64,000 nucleotides of DNA. Source: Akkermansia muciniphila (GTDB lineage: Bacteria; Verrucomicrobiota; Verrucomicrobiia; Verrucomicrobiales; V1-33). The notes beneath the pieces were generated by a model. The model worked only from the letters and a program-made list of their open reading frames with translations, searched no databases and was not told where the DNA came from. The stretch spans positions 20,636 to 84,635 of the forward strand of contig CAMDJM010000013.1 in assembly GCA_945900785.1 (NCBI GenBank). The letters are read 5' to 3'. How positions within the stretch are numbered: position 1 is the first letter of the stretch; the number at the start of each line of letters is the position of its first letter. Positions 42,076 through 50,857 of the stretch are shown piece after piece. Both the position numbers and the translations under genes were made by a program.

Positions 42076-43293
42076 ATGAGAACCGGCACGACCTTCCGCA
42101 CTTCCCTGCGGGCCCTGCAGCGCAATAAAATGCGCTCGCTCCTCACCGCGCTGGGCATCATCATCGGCGTCGGGGCGGTGATCGCCATGGTCAGCATTGG
42201 CAATGGGGCCAAGGCCATGGTGGAAAACCAGATCGCCAGCCTGGGGGAAAACGTCATCCTCGTCATGTCCGGCAGCATGAACAGCCGGGGAGTCAGCAGT
42301 GGCTCCGGCGGGGTCTACACCATGACCATTCCTGACATGGAAGCGATCCGCAGCGAGGTGGATGGCGTCAAGGCCATCAGCCCGGAAGCGCGCCGCAGCC
42401 AGCGGGTGGCCGCTGGAAATCAGAACTGGTTGACCACCATCAACGGCGTCGCCCCGGAATACTTCGACCTGCGGCGCTGGCCCTTGGCAGAAGGCACCTG
42501 TTTCACCGAGCGGGATGTGCGCGGCGCGACGAAGGTAGCGGTGGTAGGAGCCACCGTCGTCGAGGAACTCTTCAACGGGGAAAACCCGGTGGGCGGGACT
42601 ATCCGGGTGCGCAATATCCCTTTTCTCATCACCGGCGTGCTCACCCGCAAAGGCTCTTCCCTGATGGGCAGCGATCAGGATGACGCCGTCTTCGTCCCAT
42701 ACACCAGCGCCATGAAACGCATCATCGGCACAGAAACCGTGCGCACCATCCACGTCCAGGCTGAACAGGCCTCCGCCATGCCGGACATGCAGGCCCAGAT
42801 CACCAGCCTGCTCAACCAACGCCACCGCATCGGACCGGAAAAGGATTCTGACTTCATGGTGCGCAGCCAGGAAGACATCGCCCAGACCGCCAATGCCACC
42901 TCCAAAGTCATGACCGGACTGCTGGCTGCGATCGCCAGTGTATCCCTCCTCGTCGGCGGCATCGGCATTATGAATATCATGCTGGTCAGTGTGACAGAAC
43001 GCACCCGTGAGATCGGCATCCGCATGGCGGTGGGAGCGCACGGGCGGGACATCCTCCTGCAGTTTCTGGTGGAATCCATCGTCCTGAGCTGCCTTGGCGG
43101 TGTTTTCGGCATTCTCGTTGGCGTTGGCACCGCGAAACTGGTGACCATGATCACGGGCTGGAATACCCTGATTTCCCCCTCGGCGATCCTCATGTCTTTT
43201 ACCTTCAGCGCGTTCATCGGAATTTTCTTCGGCTTTTACCCTGCAAAAAAGGCCGCTGCCCTGGACCCGATTGAGGCGCTGCGGTATGAATAA
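42076..43293 (+). CDS. MacB-type ABC transporter permease
   Basis: 405 residues. It begins MRTGTTFRTSLRALQRNKMR and continues SLLTALGIIIGVGAVIAMVS, the first membrane helix of MacB/FtsX-type permeases. A large periplasmic domain follows (about residues 60-265; VEEQIAS-type sequence with GAKAMVENQIASLGENVILV and PEYFDLRRWPLAEGTCFTER). Three C-terminal helices come next (LLAAIASVSLLVGGIGIMNI; FLVESIVLSCLGGVFGILVG; LMSFTFSAFIGIFFGFYPAK) and the closing AAALDPIEALRYE. These permeases couple ATP hydrolysis to export or lipoprotein movement without moving substrate through themselves. Its likely ATPase is encoded 195 bp downstream. Confidence 0.9.
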   Translation: MRTGTTFRTSLRALQRNKMRSLLTALGIIIGVGAVIAMVSIGNGAKAMVENQIASLGENVILVMSGSMNSRGVSSGSGGVYTMTIPDMEAIRSEVDGVKAISPEARRSQRVAAGNQNWLTTINGVAPEYFDLRRWPLAEGTCFTERDVRGATKVAVVGATVVEELFNGENPVGGTIRVRNIPFLITGVLTRKGSSLMGSDQDDAVFVPYTSAMKRIIGTETVRTIHVQAEQASAMPDMQAQITSLLNQRHRIGPEKDSDFMVRSQEDIAQTANATSKVMTGLLAAIASVSLLVGGIGIMNIMLVSVTERTREIGIRMAVGAHGRDILLQFLVESIVLSCLGGVFGILVGVGTAKLVTMITGWNTLISPSAILMSFTFSAFIGIFFGFYPAKKAAALDPIEALRYE

Positions 43294-43487
43294 GGAATGG
43301 CACGAACGGCTCATTGGCGGGATCATTCCCCCCGTCAGATTAACAATCAGGGTTCCATTCCTAATTAATTTGAAAAATTTGGGTAACGATTTACTGGTAA
43401 TAGCGTATAAAATTAAATAAGACTATAGCGGGACTGCGGTTCTTTTGAACCGGTTGATTTATCTGAGTGGTCTTCTGCTTACCCATT

Positions 43488-44177
43488 ATGATCAAAATCA
43501 GCCATGTGACGCGCACTTACCAGGAGGCCAATGGACGGCAAGTCCGTGCGCTTCAGGATGTTTCATTAAATCTGGAGGCTGGCAGCATGACGGCGATCAC
43601 GGGCCCCAGCGGTTGTGGGAAAAGCACCCTGCTTCATCTCCTGGGGGCTTTGGACCAGCCGGACGCGGGCGAGATTACGGTGAACGGTATCGCCCTCCAG
43701 CACGCGACGGAATCCCAACGCACCCGCTACCGCCGGGAGACCGTGGGCATCGTCTTCCAGTTTTTTCATCTCCTCCCAGGCATGACCCTTCTGGAAAACG
43801 TGGCGCTGCCCCTGATTCTGGGCGGCAGCGGGCAAGCCGTAGCCACCGTGCGCGCCGTGGAACTTATTTCCCTCGCCGGGCTGCGGGAAAAAGCCAACCG
43901 CCTGCCCCACGAAGTCAGTGGCGGGGAATTGCAACGGGCCGCTGTGGCCCGTGCCTTGGTCCACCGGCCCCGCCTCCTCCTCGCGGACGAACCCACCGGA
44001 AATCTGGATTCCGCCAACGCCACCCGCGTCCTTGACCTCTTTCATAACATCCATCAGGAAGGCCTCGCTACTATCATCATGGTCACCCATAGCCGGGAAA
44101 TCGCCGCCCAAATGCCGAATCACCTGGAAATGGCTGATGGGGCTCTGCAATCCATGGCCCAAGGCATGGCTTATTGA
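43488..44177 (+). CDS. ABC transporter ATP-binding protein (MacB/LolD type)
   Basis: 229 residues from the ATG at 43488; a GTG at 43467 is an alternative. The Walker A motif GPSGCGKST, Q-loop VFQFFHLLPGMTLLENVALP, signature HEVSGGELQRAAVARAL, Walker B LLLADEPTGNLD and H-loop IIMVTHS are all intact. The small size fits MacB/LolD-type ATPases that pair with a separate permease, the gene just upstream. A 194-bp AT-rich spacer separates the two, longer than usual for one operon, so this gene may have its own promoter (GCGTATAAAATTAAAT near 43403). Confidence 0.92.
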   Translation: MIKISHVTRTYQEANGRQVRALQDVSLNLEAGSMTAITGPSGCGKSTLLHLLGALDQPDAGEITVNGIALQHATESQRTRYRRETVGIVFQFFHLLPGMTLLENVALPLILGGSGQAVATVRAVELISLAGLREKANRLPHEVSGGELQRAAVARALVHRPRLLLADEPTGNLDSANATRVLDLFHNIHQEGLATIIMVTHSREIAAQMPNHLEMADGALQSMAQGMAY

Positions 44178-44207
44178 AATGGAAAGCGGGGATCGCCGGC
44201 GTGCTCC

Positions 44208-45905
44208 TCAGGATTTGGCCGCTTTGGCGGCGGCTTCTGCTTGGGCGAGATGATCCAACAGTTCCTGCGGGGGCTGGGGTTGGGCCAGTTTGACCGCGCG
44301 GTGCAGGTGCGTCAGGGCGGCAGGGTAGTCTTTTTTCAGAAAATAAAACCAACCGAGACTGTCCAGATAGGGCGGATAATCCTTCACGAGGTCGTTGGCG
44401 GTGTGCAGCAGTTCGCCAGCCGCTTCGAGGTTTTTGTTTTGCGAGAGCCACAGAAATCCCAGATCGTTGTAGGCCGGAGCCGCCCGTTCGGGTTCTTTCG
44501 GCGGGGCTTTTTCGATGGATTGCCGGTAGCGGGCCTCGGCTTCATCCAGACGCCTGGCCCGGGCAGCGGTGGAGCCCCAACTGTAATAAAAGGCGGAGTC
44601 GAGCAGCTTCGGCGCGGTTTCCCTGGCCATGGACTCGGCGGTGGCCAAGGCATCAAGGGCAGCCAGGGGATCGCCTTTTTCCGACAACACCCGCGCGTGC
44701 AGGTAGGGCAGTTGGGCGGCCTTCGGGTTGAAGAATATTCCGCGCCGGATCAGCGTCAGGGCCTCGGTGGGACGCTTGGCGGCGAGCAGTTCATTCGTCG
44801 TGGTGGCGTAATCGCGGGGATCGCCGCCATCAAGGCGGAGGATCTCCGCCCGGTGCGTCAAGGCGCGGGCGGGATCCGTTTTTTCGTAAAGGGAGACCAA
44901 GGCCTTCAGGGAGACCAAATCGGCGGAGTCAATACTGAGCAGGGATTCAAACAGGGTGATGGCTTCGAGGTTACGGTCCGCCATGCGCAGGAGTTGACCG
45001 AGCTTTTGCCGCGTTTTGAGATCGCCGGGACGGGTGGAGGCGGCTTTTTCATAAAGCGCGAGCGCCCGGGCCGGCTGCTGGTTGCGGGCGAAGAAATCCC
45101 CTGCTGCTTCCTGAATATCGGGCTGGTCCGGACCAAGCGAGAGCGCCTTTTCGATGCCGGTGCTGACCAAAGCAAAATGTTTTCCGTATAGAGCCCGGTC
45201 GTCCAGCGGATAGGCGTTCCGTGTGGGGGTGACGAGGGAGAGCCAGTAAAACGGGTCGGTGCTCCTGGAACGCAGCGCGGCGTCGATCACGGCCTGGGCT
45301 TTCCCGCGGTTCTGATCGCTCAGATGGAGACTTACGAGCTGATCCACGGCATCCGTGCAGGTGGGGAATTTGGCGATGACGGACTCCACCGTGCGGAGCG
45401 CCCGCAGTTTTAGCTCGGGAGAGTCAGCGTGGTGCTTCTCCAAAAACCGGGCCAAACGGAGCAGGGGCGCGGGGTCCTGGGGGGCGCGGGCGGCGTTTTG
45501 TTCCAACAGGGCCAAGGCTTCATTCATCCGGCCAGTGCGGGTATAGATGCCGATAATGCGTTGAGTGATTGTGGCTTGCGCGGGATTCAAGGCCTCCGCT
45601 TCCAGATAAACCGCGAGAGCGGAGGGATCGTCGCTTTCCTGTTCCAGCCAGTGGGCCTTGTAATATAGCGAAAGGGCCCGGGCCCGTTTCCCGGCGGCAG
45701 TTTGGATGGCTTCCGGGACGGCGCTGGCAGGGGTCAGCTCTGATCCGGGCATGACAGATGCCCACGGGGCTGCTCTGGGAGCATCCGCGTGGGCTTTCAG
45801 ATCAGGGAGAAATCCAGCGATACAGGCCGTGAGTCCAATCCGGGACGCGTTGATCAAACGACGGGGTAGACCGGCGCGGGGCGGGGCGGACTTCCGGGTT
45901 TTCAT
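44208..45905 (-). CDS. TPR-repeat protein
   Basis: 565 residues with an N-terminal signal-like segment (NASRIGLTACIAGFLPDLKA) and at least nine tetratricopeptide-type repeats. Examples are ALAVYLEAEALNPAQATITQ, EALALLEQNAARAPQDPAPL, AGDFFARNQQPARALALYEK, DEAEARYRQSIEKAPPKEPE and GWFYFLKKDYPAALTHLHRA. TPR proteins are scaffolds for other proteins; no partner is evident. The C-terminus is Ala/Lys-rich. The small AURKAIP1-like gene ends 18 bp upstream on the same strand, so the pair may form one transcript. Confidence 0.85.
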   Translation of the reverse strand: MKTRKSAPPRAGLPRRLINASRIGLTACIAGFLPDLKAHADAPRAAPWASVMPGSELTPASAVPEAIQTAAGKRARALSLYYKAHWLEQESDDPSALAVYLEAEALNPAQATITQRIIGIYTRTGRMNEALALLEQNAARAPQDPAPLLRLARFLEKHHADSPELKLRALRTVESVIAKFPTCTDAVDQLVSLHLSDQNRGKAQAVIDAALRSRSTDPFYWLSLVTPTRNAYPLDDRALYGKHFALVSTGIEKALSLGPDQPDIQEAAGDFFARNQQPARALALYEKAASTRPGDLKTRQKLGQLLRMADRNLEAITLFESLLSIDSADLVSLKALVSLYEKTDPARALTHRAEILRLDGGDPRDYATTTNELLAAKRPTEALTLIRRGIFFNPKAAQLPYLHARVLSEKGDPLAALDALATAESMARETAPKLLDSAFYYSWGSTAARARRLDEAEARYRQSIEKAPPKEPERAAPAYNDLGFLWLSQNKNLEAAGELLHTANDLVKDYPPYLDSLGWFYFLKKDYPAALTHLHRAVKLAQPQPPQELLDHLAQAEAAAKAAKS

Positions 45906-45923
45906 GCTCCCGATGCTGCGGGA

Positions 45924-46028
45924 CTAGGACTTGTAACGCAAGCGCTTCTTGTGGCGGTTCGCACGCATGCGCTTCTTCCGCTTATGCTTGTTGATCTTGG
46001 TCTTTCTCCGTTTTTTGAGGGATCCCAT
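45924..46028 (-). CDS. AURKAIP1/COX24-like small basic protein
   Basis: 34 residues encoded from the ATG at 46028 to the TAG at 45924. The product is extremely basic: it begins MGSLKKRRKTKINKHKRKKR and ends MRANRHKKRLRYKS. This matches the bacterial AURKAIP1/COX24 domain, whose mitochondrial relative (mS38) is a small ribosomal-subunit protein. A role as a tiny ribosome-associated protein is likely by family analogy. It lies just upstream of the TPR gene. Confidence 0.8.
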   Translation of the reverse strand: MGSLKKRRKTKINKHKRKKRMRANRHKKRLRYKS

Positions 46029-46181
46029 GGTAAGTAAATTGGTTCAGAATGGCCCCAGGTGGGGGGTGGTCACTAAAAACGGTTCGGAGCGTTTTGCAAA
46101 CAAAAATCCAGACGGAAAAGGATTTGGCGGATTTCCGCAAAAACCGGATGGCGGCTCAGGCGCAGTCCGCCGGAGCCCCCC

Positions 46182-47330
46182 TCAATAAACGTCCCGGCGG
46201 TAGCGTTTGTCCTTGCGGAGTTGTTCGATGTATTCGGCTGCCTCCCCGGGCGATTTTCCTCCGGCTTTTTCCACCACGGTGTGCAGGGCCTGATCCACGT
46301 CCACCGCCATACGGCTGGCGTCCCCGCAAATGTAAAAGATCGCCCCGGCTTCCAGCCATTCCCACAGTTCCTGGGCGTGTTGGGCGATGCGGTGCTGCAC
46401 GTAGATTTTTTCCGGCTGATCACGGCTGAAGGCGGTGGTCAGTTTGGTCAGGACACCGGTCTTCAGGTATTCGTTGAATTCCTCCTCGTAGAAAAAATCC
46501 GTCCTGGAGCTGACTTCGCCAAAGAAGAGCCAGGCCTTGCCCTTGGCCGCAGTGGCGCTGCGCTCCTGCAGAAAACTCCGGAACGGCGCGATGCCCGTGC
46601 CCGGCCCGCAGAAAATCACCGGCGTTTCGTCATCCGGCGCGGGGAGCCGGAAGCCTTTGCCTTCCTTGATGAAGGTGGGGATGACAGTCTCATGCAATGC
46701 GACACGCTCGGCGAGGTAGGTGGAGGCAACGCCCTTCCGGTCCCGTCCAAAAGTGTGATAGCGCACCGTAGCCACCGTGAGGTGCACGCTGTCTGGATTC
46801 GCCTTCAGACTGGAACTGATCGAGTAAAGGCGGATCAGGAGCTTTTTGCAGAGGCTGATGAATTCCTGGGGCTCGAATTTGGCGTCGGGAAAATCGTGCA
46901 GAAAATCGATCAGTTCGCGGCCATGCAGGTGGGCTTCCAATTGCTCCTTCCGTTCAGGTTCCAGCAGCTTTACCAACTCCGGCGCGTTGCTGGTTTTGGC
47001 GACGATGGCGTTGAGGAATTTCTTGTCCGGAGTGGCCAGATTGCAGGTGGTGGTGAGAGCCCCGCGCAGCGTGGAGGGTTTTTTGTTGAGATCTTCCACA
47101 GCTTCCCCGCCGGTCCAGCCCTGGGCCTTGAGGATATCCTGGACAAGATCCGGGCAATTGGCAGGCAGGACAGCAAGGGAATCTCCGGGCTCAAACGTCA
47201 ATCCGCTGCCGCGCAGGTCGATCTCAAAATGCCGCGTGTCCTTGGGCGAGCCTTCCCTGGAGAGTTTACGGGCCAGTTTCATCGTGGCCAGGCAGGGGTT
47301 TTTAAGATTGAAGACGGGGGCAGTGCTCAT
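46182..47330 (-). CDS. Sulfite reductase flavoprotein-like FAD/NADPH subunit lacking flavodoxin
   Basis: 382 residues. It starts directly in the CysJ/P450-reductase FAD-binding region (KLSREGSPKDTRHFEIDLRG, FEPGDSLAVLPANCPDLVQD). The FAD motif RLYSISSS is at about residues 167-174, VHLTVATVRYHTFGRDRKGV follows, then the NADPH-binding GPGTGIAPFRSFLQER. The protein closes with YICGDASRMAVDVDQALHTV and the C-terminal aromatic RRDVY that stacks on FAD. The N-terminal flavodoxin (FMN) domain of CysJ is absent, so electrons must pass to a separate acceptor. No cysI lies in the window. Its partner, perhaps assimilatory sulfite reductase, is elsewhere. Confidence 0.88.
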   Translation of the reverse strand: MSTAPVFNLKNPCLATMKLARKLSREGSPKDTRHFEIDLRGSGLTFEPGDSLAVLPANCPDLVQDILKAQGWTGGEAVEDLNKKPSTLRGALTTTCNLATPDKKFLNAIVAKTSNAPELVKLLEPERKEQLEAHLHGRELIDFLHDFPDAKFEPQEFISLCKKLLIRLYSISSSLKANPDSVHLTVATVRYHTFGRDRKGVASTYLAERVALHETVIPTFIKEGKGFRLPAPDDETPVIFCGPGTGIAPFRSFLQERSATAAKGKAWLFFGEVSSRTDFFYEEEFNEYLKTGVLTKLTTAFSRDQPEKIYVQHRIAQHAQELWEWLEAGAIFYICGDASRMAVDVDQALHTVVEKAGGKSPGEAAEYIEQLRKDKRYRRDVY

Positions 47331-47656
47331 AAGACGGATTTTATCAGGAGTTCAGAATTCAGTTTCGGGCCTCGGGCACCTGAAATGGGAAGCGCGCCCC
47401 GAAGATGGAGGGCGCGCAGGCATGGCAAACAGGCTTGTGGGACGGCTTTAGGCATGGAGCACAGGCTGTGCCCGGCGGCTACCGTAAAATCCAGCGGAAT
47501 GGCCACGCAGGGAACGGGAACGCGCAGGAACAGTCCGCCGTGGACCCAAACGCAGCACGAACATGTTCCGGCAAATGCCATCGCGTGAATTTATTCAAAG
47601 CCGCCTCCCCGCCCCCTTGCCTTGCATCCCTCACCGGACCGCGCCTTGGTCCGCGT
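47331..47656. other. Non-coding spacer with a GC hairpin
   Basis: A 326-bp gap between divergent genes with no convincing reading frame. A hairpin with 8-bp arms GCGCGCCC (47392-47399) and GGGCGCGC (47410-47417) is the only clear structure; no T-tract follows it on either strand. Promoters for the flavoprotein and exonuclease genes should lie here, but none could be assigned. Confidence 0.4.
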
Positions 47657-48430
47657 ATGAAACTTATCACCTGGAACGTCAATGGCCTCCGCTCCGTCAT
47701 GGGCAAAGGCCTCCCTGAATTCGTCCTCGCCGAGCAGCCCGGTTTTCTGCTCCTCCAGGAAACCAAGGTCGACCCTGCCAGTGTCAGTTTCGAGTGGCTG
47801 CCAGGTTACCAGCGGTATTGGAACCGCGCCGCCAAACCCGGCTACAGCGGCACAGGAATCCTCACCAAACACCCGCCCCTCGCCGTCCACCACGGCATCG
47901 GCCACGCGGACCATGACCGCGAAGGCCGCGTCCTCACCCTTGAATACCCCGCCTGCTACATCGTCTGCGTCTACACCCCCAACGCCCAGGCCGAACTGGC
48001 CCGCCTCCCCTACCGCATCGCCTGGGACGCCGCCTTTCTCACTTACATCTCCAGCCTGGAACAACAAAAACCCGTCCTCGCCGCCGGCGATCTCAACGTC
48101 GCCCACAAGGAAATCGACCTCGCCAATCCCCGCTCCAACCGCTTCAACCCAGGCTTTTCCGCCGAAGAACGTGCCGGCTTCGATAATATCCTCGCCGCCG
48201 GCTTCCACGATGCCTTCCGCGAGTTCGATCCCAGCCCCAAACAATACTCCTGGTGGAGCTACCGCGCCAACGCCCGCGCCAACAACATCGGCTGGCGCAT
48301 CGACTATTGGTGCACCTCCCCCCAGCTCCGCCCCGCCCTCACGCAATGCAAAATCCGCCATGACATCCACGGCTCCGACCACTGCCCTGTCACCCTGGAA
48401 ACCGACGACCGCATCCTCACCGGCCTCTGA
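47657..48430 (+). CDS. xth: Exodeoxyribonuclease III
   Basis: 257 residues from the ATG at 47657 (MKLITWNVNGLRSVMGKGLP). This is the ExoIII/AP-endonuclease family of DNA repair. Landmarks: NVNGLR with the metal-binding Asn, FLLLQETKVD with the catalytic glutamate, GYSGTGILTK, VCVYTPNAQ, the AAGDLNVAHKEIDLANP block with the catalytic Asp and Asn, PKQYSWWSYRANARANNIGW, and the closing GSDHCPVTL with the catalytic histidine. All catalytic elements are intact and the length is normal. The frame stays open upstream without homology, so the chosen ATG is secure. Confidence 0.93.
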   Translation: MKLITWNVNGLRSVMGKGLPEFVLAEQPGFLLLQETKVDPASVSFEWLPGYQRYWNRAAKPGYSGTGILTKHPPLAVHHGIGHADHDREGRVLTLEYPACYIVCVYTPNAQAELARLPYRIAWDAAFLTYISSLEQQKPVLAAGDLNVAHKEIDLANPRSNRFNPGFSAEERAGFDNILAAGFHDAFREFDPSPKQYSWWSYRANARANNIGWRIDYWCTSPQLRPALTQCKIRHDIHGSDHCPVTLETDDRILTGL

Positions 48431-48447
48431 TCTCCCGGCACCGTCCC

Positions 48448-49209
48448 TCAAAAAAGCGCCATCAGCGCCATCGCCAGCATCACCCCATCCTCCACGACCG
48501 TCACCGTGGACATCGGCAGGTTGAACCCCGTGCCCAGGCAGGCACAGCGGATTTTCTGTTTCGACCACACCGCCCGGAGCACCCCGGCCAGACTCACCGC
48601 CATCACCAGGGCGGTCACAGCGTTCACCCCCCTGGGCTGCCAATCCGCCAAATAGGCCAGACCCAGCCCCAGCTCCACAAATGGATAGACCAATCCCCAG
48701 GCCGGCACGGCGGCCGCCACCAGATCATAACTCCGGTAGGCGGCCGCGAATCCCCGCAAGTCCAGCATTTTAAAAAATGAAAAAGCCACAAAAAAGCCGC
48801 CCATAAACAAACGCATGGAAAAAGCCACCTCAAAGCCCCCCCGGGCGATATTCGCCGCCCCAACGGCTGCCAGCAGATACCCCATCAGGATCAGCAGCGG
48901 CCGGTAAGTCGTCACCCCTGCCCGGCCCCCCCCAGCTGCTGCGGCCTTCCCAGGGCTCACGGGCTCAGGTCCACCCGCCACCGGCACGCCCGCCACGGCC
49001 CGGTATTTCCCGAGCGGAGCCAGCCATTCATTCACCTCATCCACGGTCACCATACGCTCCACCACCAACCGGGCCTGCGGCGGCACCAGCGTCACCTCCA
49101 CCTTCCCAACCCCGGGCCATCCCAGCAGCCGCTCCTTCACCTTGCCCACACACGAGCCGCAGGATAACCCTGACAATTCAAAAACCACCTCCGGCGATAC
49201 GTTATTCAT
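48448..49209 (-). CDS. Heavy-metal-associated domain fused to MauE/DoxX-like membrane domain
   Basis: 253 residues from the ATG at 49209. The N-terminal ferredoxin-like HMA domain carries LSGLSCGSCVGKVKERLLGW (CxxC, as in copper chaperones) and VEVTLVPPQARLVVERMVTV. An Ala/Gly/Pro linker leads to a four-helix membrane domain: PLLILMGYLLAAVGAANIAR, FSMRLFMGGFFVAFSFFKML, AAAVPAWGLVYPFVELGLGL and a closing MSTVTVVEDGVMLAMALMAL. This resembles MauE-type membrane proteins. The arrangement suggests metal handling or thiol/redox transfer at the membrane. It heads a local cluster with DUF302, a His/Met-rich protein and a membrane protein. Confidence 0.75.
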   Translation of the reverse strand: MNNVSPEVVFELSGLSCGSCVGKVKERLLGWPGVGKVEVTLVPPQARLVVERMVTVDEVNEWLAPLGKYRAVAGVPVAGGPEPVSPGKAAAAGGGRAGVTTYRPLLILMGYLLAAVGAANIARGGFEVAFSMRLFMGGFFVAFSFFKMLDLRGFAAAYRSYDLVAAAVPAWGLVYPFVELGLGLAYLADWQPRGVNAVTALVMAVSLAGVLRAVWSKQKIRCACLGTGFNLPMSTVTVVEDGVMLAMALMALF

Positions 49210-49441
49210 CCGGAACCATAGCCCACTCCAAGGGGGATGCACTTAAATTCCGGGCCTCAGGGGGCGGCATCGTGTTCCTTCCAGAATTCCGCCGCCGTCT
49301 GGGAGGGCTCCCTTTGGAGTCCGACCCGCAGAAAATATGCCTGTTCCAGCCGCAGCGCAACGGGCACAGGCAGGGTTTCACCCCATGGTGCGCCCGGCCA
49401 TAACCATCCAAGGTGCCGTTCAACCCGGCGACCCCCTCCTT

Positions 49442-49828
49442 ATGCTGATAATACGCTCCACCGATAAAACCGTAAAGGAAGCAGCGGTGTCCCTGCGGGC
49501 CGCTGTCGAGGCCAATCAGTTTGGCGTCATGCAGATTCTCAACCTCCATGAGTCCATGACCAGGAAGGGCGTGGAGTTCGACCATGAGTGCCTGATCTTC
49601 GAAGTTTGCCAGCCGCATCAGGCGAAAAAAGTGCTCGATGAAAACCTGAGTATCTCCACCGTGCTGCCCTGCCGGATCTCCATCTACGAGCAGGACGGCA
49701 GGACCACCCTGGCCACCTTGAAGCCGACCACCCTGCTGGCGATGTTCAACACCCCGCAACTGACTGAGGTGGCGCAGGAAGTGGAGGCCACCCTGGTCAA
49801 AATCATCATGGAAGCGGCATCCATGTGA
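49442..49828 (+). CDS. DUF302 family protein
   Basis: 128 residues from the ATG at 49442; earlier in-frame starts at 49337 and 49385 precede sequence without homology. The DUF302 pattern is visible: STDKTVKEAAVSLRAAVEAN, QFGVMQILNLHESMTRKGVE, CLIFEVCQPHQAKKVLDENL, and ISTVLPCRISIYEQDGRTTL with TLKPTTLLAMF. DUF302 proteins are small, often near redox or metal genes, and their function is not established. It lies between the HMA-membrane gene and the split membrane gene. Confidence 0.75.
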   Translation: MLIIRSTDKTVKEAAVSLRAAVEANQFGVMQILNLHESMTRKGVEFDHECLIFEVCQPHQAKKVLDENLSISTVLPCRISIYEQDGRTTLATLKPTTLLAMFNTPQLTEVAQEVEATLVKIIMEAASM

Positions 49829-49860
49829 TGGGCTGAAACCCTATCTTTAAATTCCCTATC

Positions 49861-50145
49861 ATGAATGAACTCCACCCTCCCATTGCCCCCGAATCCGGTT
49901 CCAGCAGGATCCCCCAACCTGCTTACGCGGATCCTGTTCCTGAACCTGCCGCTCCGCACCGCCAGCCGCGTCAAACCAGCATCCGCATCTACAGTCACTC
50001 CTCGCTCCTCTTCTGGTGGCCGGTCTGGGTAATCGGTTATGCAATGGCGGCCCTCACTTGGTGGCATGGCCGGCCGGAGTCCGTAGGTTCCAGCGGACAG
50101 GCGATGGCATGGGTTCATCCCAGCAATAACCCCGGGGTGATCTAA
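49861..50145 (+). CDS. N-terminal part of a membrane protein split by an in-frame stop
   Basis: 94 residues: a Pro-rich start (PEPAAPHRQPRQTSIRIYSH) then SSLLFWWPVWVIGYAMAALT, a membrane helix, and a short tail ending SNNPGVI before a TAA at 50143. The frame continues without interruption after the stop (FLSLFLIIMITNFSVRGLAS), and the fragment starting at 50170 carries the rest. As I recall the family, NPGVI runs directly into the next helix in a single protein of about 265 residues. The stop may be a real nonsense mutation, a read-through codon or a base error. Confidence 0.6.
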   Translation: MNELHPPIAPESGSSRIPQPAYADPVPEPAAPHRQPRQTSIRIYSHSSLLFWWPVWVIGYAMAALTWWHGRPESVGSSGQAMAWVHPSNNPGVI

Positions 50146-50169
50146 TTTCTCTCACTCTTCCTCATCATC

Positions 50170-50661
50170 ATGATCACGAACTTTTCCGTGCGCGGCCTGG
50201 CATCCGGAATCGTCATTCTGGTGGCCGCGCTGGCGACCGTTGTTTTGGCTTATTTTGGCAGGTGGGATGAGGTGTTTCGTTGGTTTGGAAACCTCACCAT
50301 CCATCTCTCCATGGGAGCTTATTTCTGGTTCTCCACCCTGATGTTTGTGACCTGGGTCTTCACCGTGATTGGGATTGACCGCCTGAGCTACTGGGAGGTC
50401 ACGCCCGGGCAGATTACCCACAAGAGGCTGTTTGGCAGCGGCTCCAAAAGCTACAACGCCCTGGGCATGGCCCTGGAAAAACATCGCGATGACATCTTCC
50501 GCCACTGGCTTCTCGGTTTCGGTTCCGGAGACCTGAAAATTCAGACCTCAGGAGCCACGCATGAACAAATTGATTTGCTGAACGTGCTCTTTATCGGCTC
50601 AAAAGTGGATGCCATTCAGCGCCTCATTGCCGAAGTGCCCGAAGGCCCGGAGGACGCCTGA
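50170..50661 (+). CDS. C-terminal part of the split membrane protein
   Basis: 163 residues from an ATG at 50170 that lies within a transmembrane segment (ITNFSVRGLASGIVILVAAL, then YFGRWDEVFRWFGNLTIHLS, GAYFWFSTLMFVTWVFTVIG). A cytosolic domain follows: RLSYWEVTPGQITHKRLFGS, SYNALGMALEKHRDDIFRHW, LGFGSGDLKIQTSGATHEQI, NVLFIGSKVDAIQRLIAEV. It is in frame with 49861-50145 across a TAA, and only together do the two make a complete protein. It could still be made as a separate piece by reinitiation at the ATG 25 bp past the stop. Confidence 0.65.
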   Translation: MITNFSVRGLASGIVILVAALATVVLAYFGRWDEVFRWFGNLTIHLSMGAYFWFSTLMFVTWVFTVIGIDRLSYWEVTPGQITHKRLFGSGSKSYNALGMALEKHRDDIFRHWLLGFGSGDLKIQTSGATHEQIDLLNVLFIGSKVDAIQRLIAEVPEGPEDA

Positions 50662-50857
50662 AGCCAGCCCTCCCGCCCACCCGCCGGCCAAAAAATCTTT
50701 TCCTGAATCCACTTTGGGGTGATCACCCCATCGCGACGCCAGCCCACCGGGGATAACATGACCCGTGGCAGCCGTGCCGGGAAACCGGGGAATCCGGTAT
50801 TCACCCACCTGCTGCCGGCCTGGCACCAGCCACCCACCACCAAAAGAAAACAAAAAG

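Noticed and set aside
47392..47417. GC-rich hairpin as a rho-independent terminator
   Set aside because: No T-tract follows on either strand and it lies between divergent gene starts.
47591..48643. 350-codon minus-strand frame across exonuclease III
   Set aside because: Gly/Val/Asp-rich shadow of a gene with all ExoIII catalytic motifs.
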